Shown here in pieces: positions 6,186 through 13,646 of a DNA stretch of 33,499 bases (positions are counted from its first letter, which is position 1; each line of letters starts with the position of its first letter). The stretch lies in contig JAFUQQ010000051.1 of NCBI GenBank assembly GCA_017472285.1, forward strand, positions 1 to 33,499, given 5' to 3'. The notes beneath the pieces are model-generated. The model was given only the letters and a program-made list of their open reading frames with translations, did no database searches and was not told the DNA's origin. The position numbers were made by a program, and so were the translations under genes. This DNA is from Clostridia bacterium (GTDB lineage Bacteria > Bacillota > Clostridia > Oscillospirales > CAG-272).

Positions 6186-7482
6186 AAAAATGATATCTTC
6201 CAAAGGAGAATTGCGCTTGCTCCAAACCGAAAACGGTTGGAAAAGAGCTGTGGAGCTTTGGCTTCTCAACGATGCTGTGAATGAAAACAGCGGACGGTAT
6301 ACAAGGCTTTCCGAACACCGCGCACTTTTTGCCGGAACGCCGATTCTTGTTGCCTATGTCGATGGAAAGATCGGTGACGGACACAATTTTGAACAGGTGA
6401 TCGAAAAAGACGGTTCTGTTTCCGCTTCCTTTCTTTCCGAAACGGCGGAACGCATCGTTGGATATTTTGACGGCGAAGAAGATATCCGTCTCGAGAAAAA
6501 AGACGGAAAAACATGGATCGTCGGCAAAGGATACATCTGGAAATGGTACGCGCGTGAGCTTACAGAAAAGCTCGAACGCGGAAAAATGGCGGTTTCCATT
6601 GAAACGCTCATCGATGAATACCACATGGAAGGGATGACCGAGATCTATGACCGCTATCAGATCCTCGGTACAACGATTCTGGGGGACGGTGTTGCTCCCG
6701 CGGTCAAAAACGCAAATATCAAAGTTCTTTCCGCTATCGGCGCGGATTCTCTGAGATCGATGGCACTCAGAGTTGCTTCCGCCAATGAAGCGAAAATGAA
6801 AAATAAATCAAAAGGAGTACAAACAATGAAGATCAAAGAACTTCAGAAGCACTTCGGCGGTTACAAAGTTCTTTCCGTCGAAGGTGAAAAGATCGCTTTG
6901 CTTGCCGATAACGGTTCTCTCTATCTTTCCTCTGCCAGAAAGCAGGACGGAGAAGTGATTATCGGCGCAAAAGTGGAAGTCAATGCTTCCTTGACACTCG
7001 GAGAAGGCGAAAATTCCATTTCGATTCCCGTGGATACACTGACGGAAACCTTGAATCACAAAATCGAAACGCTCACCTCTGACTTGGAAGCGGAAAAATC
7101 CGCAAAGGAAAAAACAGAATCCGCTTTGCTTGCCATGCAGACCGCAGAAAAAGCAAGACGCAGGAAGCTTGTGAAAGATGCCGTTGCCAATCGACTCAAA
7201 GCGATCAATGAAAACCTTGATGAAAAAATCGAGGAAACTGTTTGCAATTCCATTCTGACCGATGAAAGAGTGGTGGCATTCTCCGATATGGAGGAAAACG
7301 GCGAATTTTGCGGCGATGCCCGTGCTTGCCGTGAGCTTGATGCGCTTTGTATGGACCGCGTCATCGCAAACAACGGCAAAAAGGCAAACGCGGCGAAAAA
7401 ACATTTCGCCTGGAACGATGCCAAAGACGATGAAGACGAAAGCAAAGGCGTTCTTCACACGCTCACGGCGATTCTTGACTGA
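6169..7482 (+). CDS. Prohead protease-scaffold fusion
   Basis: 437 residues. ATG 6169 is preferred because AAAGGGGG lies at 6151-6158; the frame is open further upstream only as an overlap of the RuvC gene. Residues 1-210 look like a capsid-maturation serine protease of the herpes/HK97 superfamily: a beta-rich domain with candidate His72 (GDGHNF) and Ser143 (GKMAVSIETL), ending in ILGTTILGDGVAPAVKNANI, as in phage head proteases. From residue 220 the protein is scaffold-like: a small beta region, then a long coiled coil (LTETLNHKIETLTSDLEAEKSAKEKTE), basic helices and a charged C-terminus. Position directly before decoration and capsid genes supports this. Catalytic residues are inferred, not aligned. 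Confidence 0.72.
   Translation: MKTQIEKMISSKGELRLLQTENGWKRAVELWLLNDAVNENSGRYTRLSEHRALFAGTPILVAYVDGKIGDGHNFEQVIEKDGSVSASFLSETAERIVGYFDGEEDIRLEKKDGKTWIVGKGYIWKWYARELTEKLERGKMAVSIETLIDEYHMEGMTEIYDRYQILGTTILGDGVAPAVKNANIKVLSAIGADSLRSMALRVASANEAKMKNKSKGVQTMKIKELQKHFGGYKVLSVEGEKIALLADNGSLYLSSARKQDGEVIIGAKVEVNASLTLGEGENSISIPVDTLTETLNHKIETLTSDLEAEKSAKEKTESALLAMQTAEKARRRKLVKDAVANRLKAINENLDEKIEETVCNSILTDERVVAFSDMEENGEFCGDARACRELDALCMDRVIANNGKKANAAKKHFAWNDAKDDEDESKGVLHTLTAILD
6811..6817 (+). promoter_or_regulatory. Internal ribosome binding site for separate scaffold
   Basis: AAAGGAG lies 8 bases before an in-frame ATG at 6826, in the middle of the protease-scaffold gene. It is as good as the sites used by the major structural genes and occurs exactly at the domain boundary. 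Confidence 0.6.
6826..7482 (+). CDS. Nested scaffolding protein (internal in-frame start)
   Basis: 218 residues, identical to the C-terminal half of the protease-scaffold gene. ATG 6826 has its own strong ribosome binding site (6811-6817), so the cell could make free scaffold in excess over the protease fusion, as lambda does with Nu3 inside gene C. The product starts MKIKELQKHFGGYKVLSVEG, has a coiled coil over about residues 85-135 and a lysine/aspartate-rich end, all typical of capsid scaffolds that are later cleaved and removed. That this start is used is inference from the ribosome binding site and domain boundary. Confidence 0.5.
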   Translation: MKIKELQKHFGGYKVLSVEGEKIALLADNGSLYLSSARKQDGEVIIGAKVEVNASLTLGEGENSISIPVDTLTETLNHKIETLTSDLEAEKSAKEKTESALLAMQTAEKARRRKLVKDAVANRLKAINENLDEKIEETVCNSILTDERVVAFSDMEENGEFCGDARACRELDALCMDRVIANNGKKANAAKKHFAWNDAKDDEDESKGVLHTLTAILD

Positions 7483-7508
7483 CAATAAACGAAAGGAAGG
7501 TTATTACG

Positions 7509-8150
7509 ATGGCTTTTTTGAAAAACACGATGTTTGAGCTCGCTGTATCCAACAGCGTACACAATCAGACACAGCATATTCCCGGTAAATTCGGTACCGG
7601 TACGGGAGAAAACTTTGCCGAAGCAGACTGCTCTGCGGGTTTTCTCGCCGTAAGAAACGGTCTTCTTCCTTTGGAAGGCTATGAAGGCATTACCGCAAAC
7701 GGAAATCCCATTCTGAACGGTAACTCTTGGTATATGAACGCTTGCGCGGACGGAAATGCAGGCGGCGTTTACGGCGATCATACCGGCATTTATGCCCTCA
7801 ACAATTACGACGTTTCCAAAGCGATTTCCACAAACGGAAAAAACATCTGGAACATTGGTTTTGATACCCTCGGACTCGGTCTGCCCGCAGGCGAAAGAGG
7901 TGATTTCTGTGAGATCATCATCGGCGAGCAGTATGCATTCGGAAACGGAAATTTCTCTACCGTACCCACCGATTCCACTTACAAATACGCAACCGTTCAG
8001 AACGGTCTTCTCGTGGCAAGCACATCCGCCCCTGCTGCCGGAAGCGGCGTTTATTTTGAAATTCTCCGCAGCGCGCCCGTGACCGAAGGATCAACGAATT
8101 GGGGAACGAAATACGTTCTCATTGCAAAACGAACCGCAGAAGCGGCTTAA
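7509..8150 (+). CDS. Head decoration-like protein
   Basis: 213 residues, with AAGGAAGG before ATG 7509. It lies between scaffold and major capsid protein, the usual place of capsid decoration or stabilisation proteins. The sequence is Gly/Asn/Thr-rich and beta-like, has no signal peptide and begins MAFLKNTMFELAVSNSVHNQ. Later parts such as ICEIII-like strands around residues 130-145 (GDFCEIIIGEQYAFGNGNFS) fit a compact beta structure. Strong ribosome binding site and well-adapted codons suggest abundant expression. No specific fold is recognised; assignment is mainly by position. Confidence 0.6.
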   Translation: MAFLKNTMFELAVSNSVHNQTQHIPGKFGTGTGENFAEADCSAGFLAVRNGLLPLEGYEGITANGNPILNGNSWYMNACADGNAGGVYGDHTGIYALNNYDVSKAISTNGKNIWNIGFDTLGLGLPAGERGDFCEIIIGEQYAFGNGNFSTVPTDSTYKYATVQNGLLVASTSAPAAGSGVYFEILRSAPVTEGSTNWGTKYVLIAKRTAEAA

Positions 8151-8165
8151 AGGAGGTAAAAAAGA

Positions 8166-9416
8166 ATGAGCTTGAAACTGAATTCCATTCCTCGTGAGGT
8201 CTTTGACGCAAACGGCACGTTTGATTCCAAGATCCGTGTCAACGGTAAGGATATTTCCCGTAAGAGCATTGTTGCCAGCGGCCGTCTTGTTGTTTGTGAA
8301 TACATCGGCAGTCTTCTCAATGCCCGCAAGATGAATCTTGAAAAATATAATTCCCGTCTTTCCGATATGGGTATTGACTACGCGACCTATTCCAAAGCGC
8401 ACAGCGACAAAAAATTCCTTTTCTGCGCGGCGCAGGCATACAAAGCAGTTGGCAAAGATGCTCCCGCGACTGTTGCCGAAGCAAAACGCGATGTCGGTCT
8501 TGCAACCGACCCCGTTTTTCTCCGCACGATGGCGGCTATCGACCGGGATATCATCGATCCCGTTTTCTTCCGTGTTTTTGATGACGTTTCCGCGACAGGG
8601 CTTATGCATTGGTCGGAATGTCCGCTCGGCGGCACGGTTGAAATCGATGTTCAGTCCAATGACGTTTTCCTTTTTGAAGACAGCGCATTTGGCAGCGGCA
8701 GAAGCACGACTAAAAACTATCTTCACGGCAAGACCATCACCATGACACCCAAGATGTATTCTTGCAACGCGACGATCAAATGGTATCAGGATATCGTTAA
8801 CGGTGAAGCCGGCAGATATTATGCCGCCATCATGAACGGTATGTGGAACAAGATTTACGCGCGTTTCATTTCCGCTTTGACAAAGGCTGCAAGCGGTAAC
8901 ACCTATATTCCCGAAGCTTTGCAGGCAAATACTTACACCACGCAGAACTGGCTGACGATTACCAACAAGGTTGCCGCAGTCAACGGTGTGCGCCGTGAAG
9001 ATCTGATCGCTTACGGTCTTGCGACCGCGCTTTCCGCTGTTGTTCCCGTGGACGGAAACGGCGGCGCAATCATGGGTATGCAGTACGGGCTTGGCGAACA
9101 GTGGTTCATGAACGGCTATCTGCCTCGCGCGGGTGCGGTTTCTCTTGTCGAAGTGATGCCCGCGATCGTTCCCGGCACACAGAACACGACCGTTACCGAA
9201 ATTCCGTTCGGTAATAATATCTACATCGCGGCAAAAGGCGGTCGCGCTCCCATTCACGGATGCTATGCTGAAGGAAATCCGATCACGCTCACCATGTCGC
9301 CTTCCGAAACGGCGGATTTCACCATCGATCTTAACGTCAGCGCGATGTTTGATGTTGTTTCCGTATTCGGTGACAAGATCGGTTTGATTTCTTCCGTTTA
9401 TCCCCCTGCTGCCTGA
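8166..9416 (+). CDS. Major capsid protein
   Basis: 416 residues, starting just after AAAGGAGGTAAAAAAGA. Capsid proteins of the HK97 fold build the icosahedral shell. Supporting signs are the length, position after scaffold and decoration genes, a charged N-terminal arm, an Ala-rich helical middle (about residues 75-110), the long helix NGEAGRYYAAIMNGMWNKIY, and a beta-rich C-terminal domain ending IDLNVSAMFDVVSVFGDKIG, which is a common capsid end-domain pattern. No cysteine-rich or extra domain is seen. A stable hairpin (9427-9460) follows the stop codon. The fold is inferred from pattern and context. Confidence 0.82.
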   Translation: MSLKLNSIPREVFDANGTFDSKIRVNGKDISRKSIVASGRLVVCEYIGSLLNARKMNLEKYNSRLSDMGIDYATYSKAHSDKKFLFCAAQAYKAVGKDAPATVAEAKRDVGLATDPVFLRTMAAIDRDIIDPVFFRVFDDVSATGLMHWSECPLGGTVEIDVQSNDVFLFEDSAFGSGRSTTKNYLHGKTITMTPKMYSCNATIKWYQDIVNGEAGRYYAAIMNGMWNKIYARFISALTKAASGNTYIPEALQANTYTTQNWLTITNKVAAVNGVRREDLIAYGLATALSAVVPVDGNGGAIMGMQYGLGEQWFMNGYLPRAGAVSLVEVMPAIVPGTQNTTVTEIPFGNNIYIAAKGGRAPIHGCYAEGNPITLTMSPSETADFTIDLNVSAMFDVVSVFGDKIGLISSVYPPAA

Positions 9417-9426
9417 TTTTTGGTTG

Positions 9427-9460
9427 GTTTCGGTTTTTCTCTTTGCAGAAAAACCGGAAC
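9427..9460 (+). promoter_or_regulatory. Stable hairpin after the major capsid gene
   Basis: A 14-bp stem (GTTTCGGTTTTTCT with AGAAAAACCGGAAC, one wobble pair) closes a 6-base loop CTTTGC. No T-run follows, so it is not a classical terminator. It sits between the capsid stop and the holin ribosome binding site and could protect the 3' end of capsid mRNA or mark a processing site. Confidence 0.6.
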
Positions 9461-9481
9461 GTATCCAGAAAGGAGATTTTT

Positions 9482-9862
9482 ATGAACAACGATATTCTTT
9501 TTCAATTTTTAGAAATCCTTATGACCTTTCTGATTCTTCCTCTTTTCGGACTTCTTTGCAAGGCGGCGATCGGATATCTGAAAAACAGGACGGAGAATGA
9601 CAAGGTAAAGGACACGCTGTCCAGCGTGGAAAATATGCTGACGAGTGTTGTCAGCGCGACGACGCAGACATTCGTTTCTTCGCTGAAAGCGGAAGGGCGG
9701 TTTGATGATGAGGCAAAACGAGCGGCCTTTGAGAAATCTTTTGATACGGCAAAAAAGCTTCTGACAGAAGATGCGGTTTCTATCATCATCGGTGTTTACG
9801 GCGATCTTGACGAGTGGCTGACGCAGAAGATTGAAGAAAAGGTGCTTCTCGGCAAAGGGTGA
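9482..9862 (+). CDS. Phage holin, LLH-type
   Basis: 126 residues; ATG 9482 follows AAAGGAGATTTTT. Residues 6-33 form one hydrophobic segment (FLEILMTFLILPLFGLLCKA). The rest is an amphipathic cytoplasmic region with the pattern TQTFVSSLKAEGRFDDEAKR ... IIIGVYGDLDEWLTQKIEEKV, which I recognise from the LLH holin family of Firmicutes phages. Holins accumulate in the membrane and open it at a set time so that endolysin reaches the cell wall. Its place right behind the capsid gene is unusual, as no endolysin is near. A second small membrane protein follows after 6 bases. Confidence 0.75.
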   Translation: MNNDILFQFLEILMTFLILPLFGLLCKAAIGYLKNRTENDKVKDTLSSVENMLTSVVSATTQTFVSSLKAEGRFDDEAKRAAFEKSFDTAKKLLTEDAVSIIIGVYGDLDEWLTQKIEEKVLLGKG

Positions 9863-9868
9863 TGGGAT

Positions 9869-10192
9869 TTGGAATTTTTGAAAATTTTTCTTTCGTGGCT
9901 CATTCCTTTCATCTGCGGCGGTGTGATCTCTTTGCTCGGGGCGCTTCTTTCCGAAAAGAAAAAGCGCGATAAGCGTTATCGCCTGATGGAAAAAGGGATT
10001 CAATGCTTGCTTCGTGAAAATATCATTACCCAATGCGACAAATGGCTTGACCGCGAATATTGCCCCGCACACGAAAAATATTCCTTGCAAAAGGAATATG
10101 AAGCGTACAGCGGTCTTGGCGGAAACGACGTTGCCGAAAAGCGTATGGAACTTCTGATGGAGCTTCCCGATCACAAGAGAGAGGAGTGCTGA
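9869..10192 (+). CDS. Small membrane protein, holin partner candidate
   Basis: 107 residues with a TTG start at 9869; the ATG at 9862 is in another frame that closes quickly. One hydrophobic helix (about residues 4-27, LKIFLSWLIPFICGGVISLLG) is followed by a basic segment EKKKRDKRYR and a soluble domain with CLLRENIITQ and YSGLGGNDVAEK. A pattern of this kind (LLRDxII ... YxxLGGNG ... LP) is common in small phage proteins of Firmicutes that sit beside holins, as I recall. It may be a second holin or an antiholin. It ends 1 base before the next gene. Confidence 0.6.
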   Translation: MEFLKIFLSWLIPFICGGVISLLGALLSEKKKRDKRYRLMEKGIQCLLRENIITQCDKWLDREYCPAHEKYSLQKEYEAYSGLGGNDVAEKRMELLMELPDHKREEC

Positions 10193-10193
10193 G

Positions 10194-10925
10194 ATGACTT
10201 CGATTTCCGATTTGCTCAAAAAATACTGCGCAGTCTACGTTGACGACTGCAATCTTTCCGATCTCGCCGTGACCAATCCTGCGCTGTATTTCAGCAGAAT
10301 GTGGAACTATCTGCTACCCGCGCTTTCTCTTTTTAATATTCCCGAAAATATGACGGAATTTCTTTTCGGTTCTGCCGAAAAGCCAAATATCAGCGAGCCG
10401 ATCAGCAATTTCACGCGGTATATGGCGGTTTCTGATACGGAGAATCCTTTTTCCGTTCCGCTCGGTACGGATTTTTGCGATTTTGATCTTTGCTCCGCTG
10501 CTATACGAAACACGGACAAAGACGGAAACATTTTCCTTATGCCTGTCAGTTGTGAATATGTTTCCGAAACGGGAACGGTCATGCTTTCGGCTTCTGCGGA
10601 AAATCCTATCGCAGCGGGAACGGTTTTTGAATTTGATTTTTATAAGGACGGCTATTTTGTAAATACGCTTTCGCCCGATATGATGAACATTATCGGAATG
10701 TGTTTTCAGGTTGTCTGGCAGGACAGATTCAATACCGATTGGCTTTCGATGGTTTCCAAGGTCGAAGACCGTTCCTTTTCCGAACAAAACCGCGCAAACA
10801 AAATGAGGGCCGATACCGAACGGCTGGAAATGCTGATGAAAAAGCTTTACGGCGAAATGCGGCGCTTTGAGCAGAATCTTTACATTAAAAAATACGTTCC
10901 CGATGCAAAACGGGTGAAATTTTAA
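10194..10925 (+). CDS. Head or neck protein of unknown function
   Basis: 243 residues; GAGGAG precedes ATG 10194. The first part is mixed, with hydrophobic helices around residues 20-60 (ALYFSRMWNYLLPALSLFN). The middle is beta-rich (FLMPVSCEYVSETGTVMLSA) with the character of a small jelly-roll or Ig-like structural domain. The last 60 residues are a charged helix or coiled coil (RADTERLEMLMKKLYGEMRR). Position after capsid and holin genes and before connector-type genes suggests a virion component, possibly a head-tail adaptor. Family not recognised. Confidence 0.6.
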   Translation: MTSISDLLKKYCAVYVDDCNLSDLAVTNPALYFSRMWNYLLPALSLFNIPENMTEFLFGSAEKPNISEPISNFTRYMAVSDTENPFSVPLGTDFCDFDLCSAAIRNTDKDGNIFLMPVSCEYVSETGTVMLSASAENPIAAGTVFEFDFYKDGYFVNTLSPDMMNIIGMCFQVVWQDRFNTDWLSMVSKVEDRSFSEQNRANKMRADTERLEMLMKKLYGEMRRFEQNLYIKKYVPDAKRVKF

Positions 10926-10984
10926 TTTTTTTCGGCGGCGATACGCTGATTTTCCAAAATACGAAAAAAGAAAAGAGGGAAAAT

Positions 10985-11518
10985 ATGAAAACCTTTAAAA
11001 TCACGGAAGAACACATGAAAAACGCTGTGGGATATATTCCCGCAGAAACCAAATGGGCGATTGCCAAAAAGATCGCGCTTGAGGTTCTGGAAGCTCCTGC
11101 TGATATCGCAGAAAAGATCATCGAAAAGAAGCTTCTGAACATTCCGTATCTCAAAACCGAAAATGCGCTGAAAAAGAAGATGTATCTCACACAGATCTTC
11201 ATTTCCGAATATTTCGGTATCCATTTTAAAAAATACGATACGGAAGAACAGAATTTCTATGCCGGCGGCAATCCGCTCGGTCAGCTTGAAAAGTGGAAAC
11301 ACCATAAGCTTTATGGGGAAAAAGCATTTAATATCCTTGCCGACTTCCGTGAGCTTCAGAGCATGACGGAAACCGCCATCAAAAACCGAAAGCTCCTTGA
11401 AAACGATCTGCTTTCCCGCGTGGTTTCGTCTTTTTCCGCAGAACCGAACACGGAAGGCATGAACGTGTTTTTTGAACAATTGAAAAACGCTTTTGAGGAC
11501 GGTGAGGCAAATGCCTGA
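10985..11518 (+). CDS. Hypothetical phage structural-region protein
   Basis: 177 residues, almost entirely helical and charged, beginning MKTFKITEEHMKNAVGYIP. A 59-base gap precedes it, with AGAGGGA before the start. A motif YAGGNPLGQLEKWKHHKLYG lies near the centre. No transmembrane segment or catalytic motif is visible. Genes of this size between capsid and tail tube often encode head-tail connectors with four to five helices (HK97 gp6-like), which the helical content would allow, but nothing is specific. It overlaps the next gene by 8 bases. Confidence 0.55.
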   Translation: MKTFKITEEHMKNAVGYIPAETKWAIAKKIALEVLEAPADIAEKIIEKKLLNIPYLKTENALKKKMYLTQIFISEYFGIHFKKYDTEEQNFYAGGNPLGQLEKWKHHKLYGEKAFNILADFRELQSMTETAIKNRKLLENDLLSRVVSSFSAEPNTEGMNVFFEQLKNAFEDGEANA

Positions 11519-12227
11519 TACAAAATCCCCCTGGTATCCTTATACCCGCGTGCAGTCTTCTTACTATGATCTCTCCGATTCGGTTGATATTCCGAGAAAA
11601 ATCTGTGATTTTCTTCTCGATGCGCCCAAAGGCGATTATATTCCCCCGGATGACAACCGATATCCCAGATGCCGCCTTTGGAAATATCTTTATTATGACG
11701 GCGAACATCCGCTCAAATATCCGCTTCCGACGATCTCCGAAAAAATGTCCGTGCTTTTCAATCCCGAATCTCCCGAAGAACCGCCGACCGAAAAGGGATA
11801 TCGTCTGATTCCTCAAATCTACGTCAAACAGGCGCAAAACACCGCGCAGACGAGAATTATGGTCTACATGGGACGCACCGTTCCTTCTTCGGATGAGATG
11901 AAAATTTCACTCTCTGTCGTATTTTATCTTTGGACCCATTACCGATACGAACTCAACACCAAAAGCGATGATTACAGCCGTCTTTTTGCCATCGAACAGG
12001 CGATTATCGAATCATTTCACGGTGTGAATATGGCGGGAATCGGCACGTTCTATTTTTCAAGATCCAAACATCCCGATTGCGGAAGCCGTGCCGTTTTTGA
12101 CGGGAATACCAATATCGGACGGGAACTCACGCTTGCGCTTGAAATTGCGACCGTCAAGACTCCTGATTTTGAAGATTTCCATAATATGCCTTTTTTTTCT
12201 TCCAATGGGAAAATCCGTATGGTGTGA
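11511..12227 (+). CDS. Neck/tail-terminator-like protein
   Basis: 238 residues. ATG 11511 has GGTGAGG just upstream inside the preceding gene; an in-frame TTG at 11493 is less likely. The last 110 residues have an alternating strand and helix pattern with FAIEQAIIESFHGVNMAGIG and a long beta hairpin ending ELTLALEIATVKTPDFEDF, similar in layout to tail terminator and tail-completion proteins that cap the tail tube. The first half contains many aromatic and proline residues. Position before the tail tube gene agrees. Assignment is tentative. Confidence 0.5.
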   Translation: MPDTKSPWYPYTRVQSSYYDLSDSVDIPRKICDFLLDAPKGDYIPPDDNRYPRCRLWKYLYYDGEHPLKYPLPTISEKMSVLFNPESPEEPPTEKGYRLIPQIYVKQAQNTAQTRIMVYMGRTVPSSDEMKISLSVVFYLWTHYRYELNTKSDDYSRLFAIEQAIIESFHGVNMAGIGTFYFSRSKHPDCGSRAVFDGNTNIGRELTLALEIATVKTPDFEDFHNMPFFSSNGKIRMV

Positions 12228-12236
12228 GGTGGTTTT

Positions 12237-12413
12237 GTGATACTTCTCGATAACGGACAAATTCTCATTACGGAAGACGAGCTTTCCGCGCTTTTACAAA
12301 AGGCGTATCAAAACGGTTTTCAAGACGCAAAAGAGAAAAGAGCGGCACCGCAGACCGATTTTTCCATCGGGTGCGATCTTTTCAGAATGGGGGCGATGAC
12401 AGATGCCGATTGA
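12237..12413 (+). CDS. 58-aa protein with GTG start
   Basis: Fills the gap between two larger genes. GTG 12237 is preceded by GAGGTGG. The product starts MILLDNGQILITEDELSALL and continues KAYQNGFQDAKEKRAAPQTD, an amphipathic helix-forming protein with an acidic end. It overlaps the next gene by 11 bases. No family recognised. The fitting overlap, the ribosome binding site and the absence of any other gene for this stretch support it as real. Confidence 0.55.
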   Translation: MILLDNGQILITEDELSALLQKAYQNGFQDAKEKRAAPQTDFSIGCDLFRMGAMTDAD

Positions 12414-13452
12414 TAAAAATATTCCTTTTCTTGATCGAAATTCGTTTTCCTCGAATGCACCTGCGGCTTTTGCGGACAGGCAAAAAAGATATCTTGCCGA
12501 CCGTAATCGAACGTTCGTGCAAAAACGCGCGCATCTTTCTTCCGATTTCTTTTCCGCTTCCGTGCAGGGACTCACAGATGATTTTTTTGCTTATACCAAT
12601 ACCAAAATCCGTCTTGCCGATCTTGAACGCTCTGCAAGCAGAATAGCAGACGATATCAAGGAATTTCTGATTCCCGATTTTTCCTATATTGCTCTCGGTG
12701 CGAAAATCAATTGTATGGGAAGCGTTTTTCTCGTAACCAATCCCCGAAATATTTCCTCGCCGATGTGTGAGGGGATTTGCGAACGCTGTAACACGGCTTA
12801 CAACGATTACGATGAAGACGGAAATCTCATTGCCGAGCCGATCATCATCAGAAATCAATCGATGAAAGAAAACGGTAACACTTCTCCGCAAAATCTTATG
12901 TTACCAAACGGTTATTTTGAGATCGCTTGCCAAAAAAACCGGAACACGGAAAGGCTTTTCCGTAATAAGCGCATCGTGCTTGGCGATAAGGTTTACTTTT
13001 TGACGGGTATTTCCGATTTTTCCCGTGAATTTACCTTTGAGCGCCATTCCGCAAAACTTCTGACCTTTACCGCAAGGCTGGAAGAAACAACGGCTTTCGA
13101 CGATACCGAAAATCGTTTTCTGGCGGACGTTTCAAACGCAAACGGGAAAACGGTGCAGGGCGAACCTTCTCCCGACAGCGTTTCGTTTTTGGGCTTTATT
13201 CCCGATGCCGTTTCGCTTTACAAAAAAGTTTCTTTGACGGCTGCGTATTTCGATTCCAACCGAAAAGAAACCCATGAGGCAATTTCTTTTTCATTTTCGG
13301 GAGCGGATGCATCCTGTTATGCCGCTTCCGTTTCCGACGATGGCAAAATGCTTTCCGTTTATTGCCAAAGGATAAGCGAAACACCGCTCACCGTGACTGC
13401 TTGTGCAAACGGAAAAAGCGTTTCTGTTTCTCTTCGATTGGAGGGATTTTAG
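12403..13452 (+). CDS. Neck or head-closure-type protein with C-terminal Ig-like domain
   Basis: 349 residues; ATG 12403 overlaps the 58-aa gene. The N-terminal 90 residues are basic and helical. Residues about 95-225 form a beta domain with a G-x-K-I-N-C-M-G strand, VFLVTNPRNISSP, the cysteine cluster CEGICERCNTAYNDYDEDG and YFLTGISDFSREF, similar to neck or stopper proteins of Firmicutes phages as I recall them. The last 80 residues have the rhythm of an Ig-like decorating domain (VSLTAAYFDSNRKETHEAIS ... LTVTACANGKSVSVSLRLE). Ig-like domains on virion proteins often bind cell-surface glycans weakly. The stop TAG overlaps the next GTG start by one base. Confidence 0.55.
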   Translation: MPIDKNIPFLDRNSFSSNAPAAFADRQKRYLADRNRTFVQKRAHLSSDFFSASVQGLTDDFFAYTNTKIRLADLERSASRIADDIKEFLIPDFSYIALGAKINCMGSVFLVTNPRNISSPMCEGICERCNTAYNDYDEDGNLIAEPIIIRNQSMKENGNTSPQNLMLPNGYFEIACQKNRNTERLFRNKRIVLGDKVYFLTGISDFSREFTFERHSAKLLTFTARLEETTAFDDTENRFLADVSNANGKTVQGEPSPDSVSFLGFIPDAVSLYKKVSLTAAYFDSNRKETHEAISFSFSGADASCYAASVSDDGKMLSVYCQRISETPLTVTACANGKSVSVSLRLEGF

Positions 13453-13646
13453 TGAATTATCATTGTCCTCACGCAAAAAAACACAAGGATTTTCCGTTTT
13501 TCCTATGTGAATTGCTGGAAAGGGGGAGTATTCCCCGAAATGCGCAAGATGGCGCAAAATTCTGTTGCAAGCATCAGGAATATTGCTATCTCACGGGAGA
13601 ACCGAAGAATACCGAAAAAGCAAAATCTTGTGAGGTGGGATCATGA
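13452..13646 (+). CDS. 64-aa cysteine-rich zinc-binding-like protein
   Basis: A GTG start at 13452 shares a base with the upstream TAG stop, and the gene ends ATGA-coupled to the next gene, so it fits the operon exactly. Cysteines at residues 5, 19, 38, 39, 45 and 60 with nearby histidines (NYHCPHAKKHK; FCCKHQEYC) suggest a small zinc-stabilised module. Short Cys-rich proteins with a similar CxxxH...C...C layout occur between neck and tail genes in Firmicutes phages, as I recall. The frame is open upstream of GTG 13452, but that part overlaps a well-supported gene in another frame. Confidence 0.6.
   Translation: MNYHCPHAKKHKDFPFFLCELLERGSIPRNAQDGAKFCCKHQEYCYLTGEPKNTEKAKSCEVGS

Noticed and set aside
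8091..9257. 388-aa antisense ORF over the capsid gene
   Set aside because: It mirrors the codon use of the capsid gene (few TTA, CTA and TCA codons give few reverse stops), has no ribosome binding site and shows Arg/His/Phe-rich composition typical of shadow frames.
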